DNA from: Klebsiella pneumoniae
GTDB taxonomy: Bacteria > Pseudomonadota > Gammaproteobacteria > Pseudomonadales > Azotimanducaceae
Direction: 5' to 3'
Assembly: GCA_945878745.1 (NCBI GenBank)
Contig: CAMDVY010000123.1
Coordinates: 1 to 7,994 of the forward strand
DNA length: 7,994 bases
Made by a program: the position numbers and the translations under genes. Each line of letters begins with the position of its first letter. The first letter of the stretch is position 1. The notes beneath the pieces are model-generated. The model did no database searches. It was given only the letters and a program-made list of their open reading frames with translations, and had not been told where the DNA came from. Below are positions 1 through 5,612 of this stretch, piece after piece.

Positions 1-549
1 TCAGCAGAGATCGAGCTGGCCCAGTACAAACTGCATCGGAATGATCCCAACGATGCGGGTTATCGTGTTTTTCTGGACCGTGTTGCACAGCCCTTGTTGA
101 CGCGCTTGTCGGCAGGCAGTCGAGGCTTGGACTTCGGTTGCGGTCCCGGTCCAGTGCTGGCGGCCATGCTCCGTGACGCGGGACACAACGTTGCGCTCTT
201 TGATCCGTTTTTCTATCCGGACCGAGACGTGCTGAATGACACGTATGACTTCATCACCTGTACGGAGGTTGCCGAGCACTTCCATCGTCCTGCACAGGCA
301 TTCAACCAGCTGGATGGAATGCTGAAACCGGGTGGGTGGCTCGCCGTGATGACCACATTGCAGGTCGACGATGCCGGATTTGCCAATTGGTACTATCGTC
401 GTGATCCCACCCACGTGGTGTTCTATCGTCAAGTCACGCTGCAAACCATCGCGCGACGATTTGGCTTGGACTACGTGTATGCAGGACAAAACGCATCCCT
501 GATGTACAAACCTCTCCGATCCCCCGGGACCATCGGCGTTAACGTATGA
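1..549 (+). CDS. Class I SAM-dependent methyltransferase, 5' end missing
   Basis: The reading frame is open from the first base, so the start lies outside the window; 182 residues and a TGA stop are visible. Numbering from base 1, motif I reads LDFGCGPGP (43-51), an acidic residue follows at the end of strand 2 (D68 in FDPFF), then YDFITCTEVAEHF (82-94), a post-motif LKPGGW (108-113) and a conserved-looking RRDPTHVVFY (133-142). Together these mark a Rossmann-fold methyltransferase of the Methyltransf_11/23 kind that would use S-adenosylmethionine in the cytoplasm. From memory, relatives with the DPTHVVFY stretch often carry an N-terminal Cys-x-x-Cys zinc-binding segment; that part would be off the left edge. 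The methyl acceptor cannot be read from sequence. The aldo/keto reductase gene begins 34 bp downstream on the same strand, so the two may share a transcript. Confidence 0.9.
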   Translation, partial: SAEIELAQYKLHRNDPNDAGYRVFLDRVAQPLLTRLSAGSRGLDFGCGPGPVLAAMLRDAGHNVALFDPFFYPDRDVLNDTYDFITCTEVAEHFHRPAQAFNQLDGMLKPGGWLAVMTTLQVDDAGFANWYYRRDPTHVVFYRQVTLQTIARRFGLDYVYAGQNASLMYKPLRSPGTIGVNV

Positions 550-583
550 TCGGGGAAATCAGCACGATTGCAGGAGCACGCAC

Positions 584-1636
584 ATGGCAGCACACGGTTT
601 GAGGAATCTGGGGCGTTCTGGTCTTCGAGTGTCACCGCTCTGTCTGGGTGCCATGAACTTTGGGAATGATGCGTTCGGGTGCGATGAGGCTACCTCGATC
701 TCGATCACTCACGCCTACCTTGATGCTGGGCACAATTTCATTGACACCGCCAATGTGTACTCCGCCACACGATCGGAGTCGATCATTGGCAAGGCGCTGA
801 AAGGTCGTCGTGACGCGGTAGTGATCGCAACCAAGGCCGCTTCACCTCTCGGCCCCGGGCCGTTTGATTCCGGCACCAGTCGCAAGCATGTGGTCAAAGC
901 GTGCAACGACAGTCTGCGTCGTCTGGACACGGACTATATCGATCTATACCAGATGCATCGGTATGACGAGACGACGCCACTGGAGGAGACACTCAGCACG
1001 CTCAATGACCTCGTACGACAAGGCAAGGTACGTTATATCGGTGTCTCGAACTGGACGGCTTCGCAGATCGTCGAAGCCTGCGGGATCATCGGTGCAAAGG
1101 GCTGGGAGCCATTGGTCAGCCTGCAACCGCAATACAACATTCTGACCCGCGATATTGAAGTGGAAATCTTGCCGGCTTGTCAGAAATTTGGTCTCGGGAT
1201 CATTCCCTGGAGTCCGCTGGCGAGTGGCATGCTGACCGGCAAGTACAAACCTGGCGAAGAGCCCGAGCAGGGTTCACGGTTTGCCGCACCGGGTCCATTT
1301 CAACAGATCTGGCGTACACGGTCCTTGAGTGAGCGCAATCATGCCGTGGTTGCCGTCGTCCTCGAAGAAGCGGCCAAACTGGGTGTGTCACCCATTGAGT
1401 TTTCACTGGCGTGGAATCTGGCGCGTCCCGGGGTGGTCGCGCCGATCATCGGACCGAAGAGTGTCGCGCAGTTGCATGCGAATCTGGTCGCCCTTGATGT
1501 GAACCTGCCGGTTGATGCCATCGAGCGGATCGATGCCGTTAGTGAACCGCATCTGCCATATCCTCATGACTTTCTGCGCATGGCGCGTCAGATGTCCGCC
1601 ATGATGGTGGCTCAGAACAAAGTGGCCGGGCGTTAG
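584..1636 (+). CDS. Aldo/keto reductase
   Basis: The 350-residue product is a complete aldo/keto reductase, an NADP(H)-dependent (beta/alpha)8-barrel enzyme that reduces carbonyls to alcohols in the cytoplasm. The catalytic tetrad is present: D54 and Y59 in FIDTANVYS, K84 in IATKAAS, and H125 in YQMHRYD. The usual NLG-x-SGL-x-VSPLCLG opening is at residues 8-22, VRYIGVSNW at about 149-157, and the cofactor-binding PIIGPKS lies near residue 290. The length and motif order fit the Tas/YajO-like branch found in many bacteria. The ATG at 584 is chosen because AGGAG (572-576) sits 7 bases upstream and the protein then starts just before the conserved N-terminal strand. It follows the methyltransferase gene by 34 bp and converges on a TetR-type gene, with only 19 bp between the stop codons. 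The substrate is unknown, and no regulatory site specific to it is visible. Confidence 0.96.
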   Translation: MAAHGLRNLGRSGLRVSPLCLGAMNFGNDAFGCDEATSISITHAYLDAGHNFIDTANVYSATRSESIIGKALKGRRDAVVIATKAASPLGPGPFDSGTSRKHVVKACNDSLRRLDTDYIDLYQMHRYDETTPLEETLSTLNDLVRQGKVRYIGVSNWTASQIVEACGIIGAKGWEPLVSLQPQYNILTRDIEVEILPACQKFGLGIIPWSPLASGMLTGKYKPGEEPEQGSRFAAPGPFQQIWRTRSLSERNHAVVAVVLEEAAKLGVSPIEFSLAWNLARPGVVAPIIGPKSVAQLHANLVALDVNLPVDAIERIDAVSEPHLPYPHDFLRMARQMSAMMVAQNKVAGR

Positions 1637-1649
1637 GGTCGGGTCGGGA

Positions 1650-1674
1650 TCGCGATCAGGAGATCGCTCCTACA
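1650..1674 (-). repeat. REP-like palindromic element
   Basis: Read on the minus strand, this 25-base element begins TGTAGGAGCG and folds as a 6-bp stem, GCGATC/GATCGC, around a TCCT loop (stem arms at 1652-1657 and 1662-1667). The TGTAGGAGCG head followed by a short GC-rich hairpin is the form of the REP elements common in Pseudomonas and Xanthomonas relatives, which are mobilised by RAYT/TnpA-REP transposases; that likeness is from memory. It lies between two convergent genes, the usual REP location, and overlaps the last codons and stop of the TetR-type gene. Only one copy is visible here, so its repeat status needs the whole genome. The hairpin might also help end transcription or protect mRNA 3' ends, but no T-run follows it. 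Confidence 0.65.
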
Positions 1675-2294
1675 GGCGGCGGTAGCAGGGTCTCAATCAG
1701 GTCACAGACCTGATTCGCCCATCGGGTGATCTCGGCTTCATCAGCAGTCCTTGAGGTTACTCGTTCAGCCACGCTTGCGACCAGTGTGATGACGACCTCC
1801 GCTGTTTTGTCCGCCCGGCGGTTGGTGAGTTTGAAACCGGAGGTCAGGAACGTCCTGACCCGCTCGAACGCAACGTGCTCGATCTCCTTGAACTCAGGCG
1901 CATCTGCAAACAGGACATCCATACGGGCGAGCGCCGACCTCAATGGTGCCTCGGCAGCCTCCGTGGCAAAAAAGACAAGAATGCCTCTGCGTAATCGTTG
2001 CCGTGGCGTATTGCTGCTCGCCTGCAGCGCATCCCGGAGCTGGTTCAGTGTGGTCTGCGCTTCCCGAACATGCAGCTGGAGCAACAGCGCCGACTTGTTG
2101 GGATAGTACTGGTACAGCGAGCCGATACTGACTCCCGCACGCGCGGCGACATGGTTGGTGGTAAATCCGTGCGCGCCACGTTCGATCAAAACACGAGCAG
2201 CCGCTTCGAGGATCACGTCCTTGGTCGCCTGCGAGCGCGCCTGGCGAGGAATTTTCCTGGGAATTGACACTTTTCGTTGTGGTGATGCGGGCAT
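1656..2294 (-). CDS. TetR/AcrR-family transcriptional regulator
   Basis: The 212-residue product has a TetR-type N-terminal helix-turn-helix: AAARVLIERGAHGF (31-44) leads into TTNHVAARAGVSIGSLYQYY (45-64) and PNKSALL. The rest is an all-helical ligand-binding and dimerisation domain of normal length. Such proteins usually repress their own gene and a neighbour until a small molecule binds. The frame is open further upstream, to 2459, but the start at 2294 puts the helix-turn-helix at the usual distance and leaves a clean divergent gap; no strong Shine-Dalgarno is seen. It diverges from an O-methyltransferase-type gene across 68 bp holding a nested palindrome, which makes that gene the most likely target. 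The last five residues (VGAIS) and the TGA stop are encoded by a REP-like element, so the native C-terminus may have been altered. The inducer is unknown. Confidence 0.93.
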   Translation of the reverse strand: MPASPQRKVSIPRKIPRQARSQATKDVILEAAARVLIERGAHGFTTNHVAARAGVSIGSLYQYYPNKSALLLQLHVREAQTTLNQLRDALQASSNTPRQRLRRGILVFFATEAAEAPLRSALARMDVLFADAPEFKEIEHVAFERVRTFLTSGFKLTNRRADKTAEVVITLVASVAERVTSRTADEAEITRWANQVCDLIETLLPPPVGAIS

Positions 2295-2302
2295 GTGGAA
2301 TG

Positions 2303-2341
2303 CGAGTACCCTAAAGCGAGCAATTGCTCGAATATTACTCG
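2303..2341. promoter_or_regulatory. Nested palindrome, candidate TetR operator
   Basis: A perfect 14-bp palindrome, CGAGCAATTGCTCG (2317-2330), lies inside a looser outer inverted repeat, CGAGTA (2303-2308) with TACTCG (2336-2341). It fills the gap between the divergent TetR-type and methyltransferase genes. On the minus strand a TAATAT (plus-strand 2332-2337) could be the -10 box of the TetR gene; transcription would then start near 2325, inside the palindrome, a usual place for a TetR operator. No good -35 box accompanies it. The palindrome is seen directly; its role as an autoregulatory operator also controlling the methyltransferase is inferred from position. Confidence 0.6.
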
Positions 2342-2362
2342 GACTCAATACGGATCTACAAC

Positions 2363-3043
2363 ATGACATCCCATCACTCTGCAATTCCGGATCGAAAAGT
2401 GACCAAAGTGCTCGAGCGGTTGCACGAAGAAGCAACCCGGCAGGAACGGCTGCTGCCACTGCGATTCTTCGATCAGTTGCCTCGACTGATTTCTCGCAAA
2501 GGGATCAACTGGTCCGCATTGAACGGGAGGCTCGATGATGCCTTCATCTGTCTTGACCGAAATCAGGGAGAGTTCTGTTACACGCTGATTCGAGCAATGA
2601 ACGCGCGCACGGTGGTGGAGTTTGGTACGTCGTTCGGTGTGTCGACCATCTACCTCGCTGCAGCCGTACGCGACAATGGTGGTGGCAAGGTGATTGGTAC
2701 CGAGCTCGTTGCAGCCAAGGCGGAACGAGCGTACCAGCACATTGCCGCAGCCGGTCTGTCTGACTTTGTCGAAATTCGCGTCGGTGATGCGCTCGAAACC
2801 CTCAGATCGCAGGATACGGAAGTCGATTTCATGCTGAACGATGGCTTTCCGCCCGGTGCGTTGCCCGTGCTTCACTTGATCAAAACAAGACTGCGGCAAG
2901 GCGCTATCGTCATGGCGGACAACGTCGGGGTATTTCCTGCCGACCACAAGGATTACCTCGCCTGGGTGCGAAGTCCTGGCAATGGGTTCATTTCGTGTGC
3001 GTTGGATTTGAATGAGGGGTCGGAGCTGTCGGTAAGGTGCTGA
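2363..3043 (+). CDS. O-methyltransferase-type SAM-dependent methyltransferase
   Basis: The 226-residue product is a class I methyltransferase of the small O-methyltransferase (Methyltransf_24-like) kind. The SAM-binding motif I is VVEFGTSFGVSTIYLA (84-99), a strand-2 acidic residue is E114 in GTELVAAK, a GDALETL follows (141-147, D142), and VDFMLNDG (154-161) and MADN (184-187) complete the core. It is expected to be cytosolic; the acceptor is not readable. An in-frame ATG exists at 2324, but it would run through the candidate operator; starting at 2363 gives MTSHHSA..., similar in length and composition to relatives I recall that begin MTxxxSxRVTxxLDRLH. Neither start has a clear Shine-Dalgarno. 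The divergent TetR-type gene is probably its regulator. In relatives as I recall them, the LLLDGWK-like segment after strand 4 carries a Trp-Lys; here it is MLNDGFPPG, a possible specificity difference. Confidence 0.9.
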   Translation: MTSHHSAIPDRKVTKVLERLHEEATRQERLLPLRFFDQLPRLISRKGINWSALNGRLDDAFICLDRNQGEFCYTLIRAMNARTVVEFGTSFGVSTIYLAAAVRDNGGGKVIGTELVAAKAERAYQHIAAAGLSDFVEIRVGDALETLRSQDTEVDFMLNDGFPPGALPVLHLIKTRLRQGAIVMADNVGVFPADHKDYLAWVRSPGNGFISCALDLNEGSELSVRC

Positions 3044-3145
3044 AGTCAGTGCGATGCTGGGAGCGCCAGTCGGCATCCCGATCAAGAACGTTGTGGTGCA
3101 AGTGATATGCTTCGGACCTTGCCAACGGCCAGGGAGAGCAGACTC

Positions 3146-3610
3146 ATGAAGCTCGTACGCTTTGTTCTGATTGCGCTCGGCGCTTATGTCCTCGTGGGGA
3201 TAGGTCTGGCTGGCGCACTGGCCTGGCTCCAGCCGGATCGTGGAGCAGACACGATCGTCCTGAACACGCTCGATGCCGATGGTCAGGCGTACGAAACCAA
3301 GCTGCGGGTGCGCCAGGTCGATGGGCAGCTGTGGCTGGTTTCCGGGCAGTGGTTTCGCAGCTGGTTCAACCGCGCTGTCGCGCATCCAGAGGTCGCGGTC
3401 TCACACGATGGCGTGACGACGAAGTACCTAGCTGTACCTGTGAACAGTAAAGAGCGCCTTGACGAGGTCATGCGTGAAGATCGTGAGTCAGCGGGAGCCG
3501 TTGGTGCTCTGCTCGCCCGCGCGATTCTATTGTTTGCACCGGCGAAGCTGTTACGGCTTGATCCGATTCCTGAGCCTGTGCCTGTTGAGCACGAAGCTGA
3601 TCAGGTCTGA
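3146..3610 (+). CDS. Small membrane-anchored protein with split-barrel-like domain
   Basis: The 154-residue product starts with a basic residue-bearing N-terminus and one hydrophobic segment (about 5-28), best read as a membrane anchor or uncleaved signal. The domain that follows contains LRVRQVDGQLWLVSG (53-67), WFRSWFNRAVAHPEVAVSHDG (69-89) and TTKYLAVPV (91-99). This pattern, 'W-x-R-x-HP-x-V' then a strand with YxAxPV, resembles the nitroreductase/pyridoxamine-oxidase-like split barrels that bind FMN or F420, but the match is from memory and cofactor binding is unproven. The start at 3146 is chosen over an in-frame ATG at 3107 because AGGGAGA (3131-3137) is 8 bases upstream. The extra 13 residues of the longer version would delay the hydrophobic segment. 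It follows the methyltransferase by 102 bp, with a weak extended -10-like TGATATGCT at 3103-3111, so it may have its own promoter. Its stop is inside a hairpin. Confidence 0.8.
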   Translation: MKLVRFVLIALGAYVLVGIGLAGALAWLQPDRGADTIVLNTLDADGQAYETKLRVRQVDGQLWLVSGQWFRSWFNRAVAHPEVAVSHDGVTTKYLAVPVNSKERLDEVMREDRESAGAVGALLARAILLFAPAKLLRLDPIPEPVPVEHEADQV

Positions 3611-3621
3611 TCAGCTGTTTT
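3595..3621 (+). terminator. Hairpin plus T-run, likely terminator overlapping a stop codon
   Basis: Two 10-base arms, AGCTGATCAG (3595-3604) and CTGATCAGCT (3607-3616), are perfect inverted copies separated by GT. As RNA this gives a 9-bp stem with a 4-base loop, followed by G and TTTT (3618-3621). This is the shape of an intrinsic terminator for the plus-strand gene, whose TGA (3608-3610) lies in the right arm. The T-run is short and the stem only moderately GC-rich, so termination may be partial. No T-run lies on the other side for the convergent AraC-type gene. Confidence 0.55.
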
Positions 3622-4511
3622 CAGCCTTGTTGCTGCGCTGCTGTGTGGATCGGTATCGCGTAGTGCATCAGCGACTGGTCGGAGTCTGCCTGATACCCGG
3701 GGCCGTAGAACTCGATGTCGGCACCATAGGTATGTTGATGGCTGGAACCCGCGAGCCAGGTTGAATAGATATAGTTCACGGTTCGATCAAGGTTTTCGAT
3801 CTGACCCTGATGCGTGAACCTTGCGTAGGTCTGCGCCGGCAAGGTGATGCTGATCATTCCGGGTGGCATGCCTTCTAAACTTGGTACCTCCGTGACGGCG
3901 TAGTATTCGAGTTCGTCGGTTTTTCCCGCTGTCTGGCGGACCACGCCATAACAGAGTTTACCGATCTGGTTCTCGACCGTACCCAGACGACTCAGGAAAT
4001 CGTTCCACAGGCCAGGCAGCTTCGCCGCCATGTTGTTCTTTTCAGAGTCCACACTGAAGAAAACCGTTCTCAAACCGACCAATCGCATTTCAGGCTGAGC
4101 GTAGATTTCCGGTTCGAGGGAGAGGTTCTGGTTGATGTGGCGAAGATAGTCCTGATCGAATTTCACTTTACGTAAAAACTGAAACTCCGTGCTTCGCCGC
4201 CGATAGTCGGCAGGGGGCACCCCAAACGCCTTGCTGAAGGCGCGGGTAAAACTCTCCTGGGATTCAAACCCGGCCGTCAGGGCGATGTCGAGTACGCGTT
4301 CATTCGTGGACGCAAGCTTGTCCAGTGCATTGGCGAGCCGACGCGAGCGGATATAGGTCTTGAGCGTCTCGTTCGTCAGCGCCTTGAATATGCGCTGGAA
4401 GTGCCATTGGCTGATCCCCGCCTGCCGCGCGATTTCCGCCGGCTCGATATCCGTATCCAGCCGGACTTCGATCAGGTCGATTCCTTTCTGAACCTGAGCC
4501 AGGTAGTCCAC
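3621..4511 (-). CDS. AraC-family regulator with GyrI-like effector domain
   Basis: The 296-residue product has an N-terminal AraC DNA-binding domain: a first helix-turn-helix, IEPAEIARQAGISQWHFQRIFK (22-43), and a second, LDIALTAGFESQESFTRAFSKAFGVPPADYR split around residues 74-103. The remainder (about 128-292) looks like a GyrI/Rob-type effector-binding domain, with EMRLVGLRTVFF near its start and a MHYAIPI strand at its end. This arrangement, as in Rob-like regulators, suggests a DNA-binding activator or repressor that senses a small hydrophobic or cationic molecule. The start is GTG at 4511, with AGGGG 6 bases upstream on the minus strand. It lies 24 bp after the stop of the NTF2-like gene, so it is probably the last gene of that transcript and may control it. 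The ligand is unknown. Confidence 0.94.
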   Translation of the reverse strand: MDYLAQVQKGIDLIEVRLDTDIEPAEIARQAGISQWHFQRIFKALTNETLKTYIRSRRLANALDKLASTNERVLDIALTAGFESQESFTRAFSKAFGVPPADYRRRSTEFQFLRKVKFDQDYLRHINQNLSLEPEIYAQPEMRLVGLRTVFFSVDSEKNNMAAKLPGLWNDFLSRLGTVENQIGKLCYGVVRQTAGKTDELEYYAVTEVPSLEGMPPGMISITLPAQTYARFTHQGQIENLDRTVNYIYSTWLAGSSHQHTYGADIEFYGPGYQADSDQSLMHYAIPIHTAAQQQG

Positions 4512-4535
4512 CGATATCCCCTGTTGATGGTCCGG

Positions 4536-4913
4536 TTACTGCGCGTCAGGAGTTGCGAAAAAACCGGTCATGCCGATCAGTTTGCCGTTGGTGTTGTACT
4601 CACCGTAGCTGATTCCATCGCCAACGATTGCGCCGCCAGCGTCGCACATGTTCCAACGCGCGATACTCCGTCCGTGGTGGGCAAGGAAATACGTCGTCTC
4701 GAAGTGACCGCCAGGCATCTGCTGATGGAAATCGAGCATGTAGTCGACCAATTCCGCATGACCCCGGGTATGAGCCAGTGGATCGCGATAGACGCACCCC
4801 TGATCTGTGCTGCTGGCGAGCACGCCGTACTTTTCCTGTGCGGTCGCCAGCTTCCAGGCACTGGTGTAGGTATCCCAGGTCGCGCGGTAGTTGTTGCCGT
4901 TGTCTGTCGTCAT
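4536..4913 (-). CDS. NTF2/SnoaL-like small protein
   Basis: The 125-residue product fits the nuclear transport factor 2-like (SnoaL-type) cone fold: an N-terminal helix (YRATWDTYTSAWKLA, 9-23), VYRDPLAHTRGHAELVDYM (41-59) where such proteins have the 'Y-x-D-P' and helix, then strands with HFETTYFLAHHGRSIARWNM (70-89) and a closing GKLIGMTGFFATP (110-122). Members act as small-molecule enzymes, binding proteins or of unknown use; no catalytic pair can be assigned with confidence. The start at 4913 is supported by AAGGAAG (plus-strand 4921-4927) 6 bases upstream; the frame stays open further upstream to 5018 but without such a site. It follows the NIPSNAP-like gene by 114 bp and precedes the AraC-type regulator by 24 bp. 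The 114-bp gap may hold its own promoter, but I see no convincing -35/-10 pair. Confidence 0.85.
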   Translation of the reverse strand: MTTDNGNNYRATWDTYTSAWKLATAQEKYGVLASSTDQGCVYRDPLAHTRGHAELVDYMLDFHQQMPGGHFETTYFLAHHGRSIARWNMCDAGGAIVGDGISYGEYNTNGKLIGMTGFFATPDAQ

Positions 4914-5027
4914 TCCGATCTTCCTTTTTTTATGTCGCCTGTGGAGCGGTGAAGATAGACAACTGCTTGATGCCAGTTTTGACATTTTGTGCGAATCAGG
5001 AAATATCGGTGCCAACACGAAAGCCGT

Positions 5028-5351
5028 CTACTGGGCCACCGAAATGGGCGTCGGTACGATTCTGGTTACAACGATTCCCTTCACATCCAGCAACGCCGGG
5101 ATGCGCGGGGCGAGCGTCTTTTTCCAGAAGTCGGACTCATAAACCGCAGCATATTGTGCAACTCGCTGCTCTTCGCTGGCGAAACGACGCATCCAGATAT
5201 AGATGGACTCATCACTCTCGCCCTTGAAGGAGCCGGTGATGACCATGCCCTTCGAAACCTGGAAGGGGATGATCTCGTCCTCCATCATGCGGATGAAAGC
5301 AGCCTGTTGGCCGGGCAGGACCTTGTATTGACGCAGTTCGTAGAATGCCAT
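5028..5351 (-). CDS. NIPSNAP-family protein
   Basis: The 107-residue product starts MAFYELRQYKVLPGQ, the usual opening strand of NIPSNAP/ferredoxin-like alpha+beta barrel proteins, followed by a helix (QAAFIRMMEDEIIPF, 16-30), strand-rich VITGSFKGESDESIYIWMRRF (37-57), an FWKK motif (75-78) and a final GIVVTRIVP strand (92-100). It is soluble, with no signal peptide. The biochemical role of bacterial members is mostly unknown. The frame is open to 5582, but the start at 5351 matches the family and has AAGGAG 9 bases upstream on the minus strand. It is the first gene of a minus-strand set with NTF2-like and AraC-type genes, which suggests a shared small-molecule job. It diverges from the TerC-family gene. 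Confidence 0.88.
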   Translation of the reverse strand: MAFYELRQYKVLPGQQAAFIRMMEDEIIPFQVSKGMVITGSFKGESDESIYIWMRRFASEEQRVAQYAAVYESDFWKKTLAPRIPALLDVKGIVVTRIVPTPISVAQ

Positions 5352-5391
5352 GGATTTTTTCTCCTTCAGAGTGTGGTAAAGGTGATCAGGG

Positions 5392-5423
5392 TCGTGCCCG
5401 GTTGTCGCGGGTACCCGGCACGA
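5392..5423. promoter_or_regulatory. Inverted repeat in the NIPSNAP/TerC divergent gap
   Basis: TCGTGCC (5392-5398) and GGCACGA (5417-5423) form 7-bp arms that continue after one C-C mismatch with GGT/ACC. Overlapping the right side is a separate perfect 10-bp palindrome, CGGGTACCCG (5408-5417). Both lie in the 261-bp gap (5352-5612) between divergent genes, about 40 bp upstream of the NIPSNAP-like start. They could be a regulator site for either side. I see no solid promoter boxes in the gap, and no other feature in the rest of it. Confidence 0.4.
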
Positions 5424-5612
5424 TACTGCTGAAGCGGACTGACTGGCTAGTGTTTGGCATGTACCGCACCGGCCTTCGTCGGATGGCAGTCTGCCCTCAT
5501 ACATACGTCGTGAAAAACGAGTTAACCCGCAGGATACTTCGTATTTCCCTTTGGCTGGGCAGCGTGCACGATCCTGATCCATCTACGTTGCAGCGAGATC
5601 CCTCTGGACGCA

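Noticed and set aside
1..489. Long open frame on the minus strand opposite the first methyltransferase
   Set aside because: It is antisense to a frame with clear SAM-binding motifs, and its own translation has no recognisable domain.
2345..3385. 346-codon open frame on the minus strand across the O-methyltransferase and the next gene
   Set aside because: The plus strand carries a motif-bearing methyltransferase and a gene with a good Shine-Dalgarno; the minus translation is low-complexity and Arg/Gln/His-rich with no domain.
4914..5027. Promoter for the NTF2-like gene
   Set aside because: TTGGCA and TATCTT-like hexamers occur on the minus strand, but none is paired at a normal 16-18 base spacing.
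5352..5612. Possible yybP-ykoY manganese riboswitch before the TerC-family gene
   Set aside because: I could not find its conserved core sequences by eye; only a covariance search could settle it.
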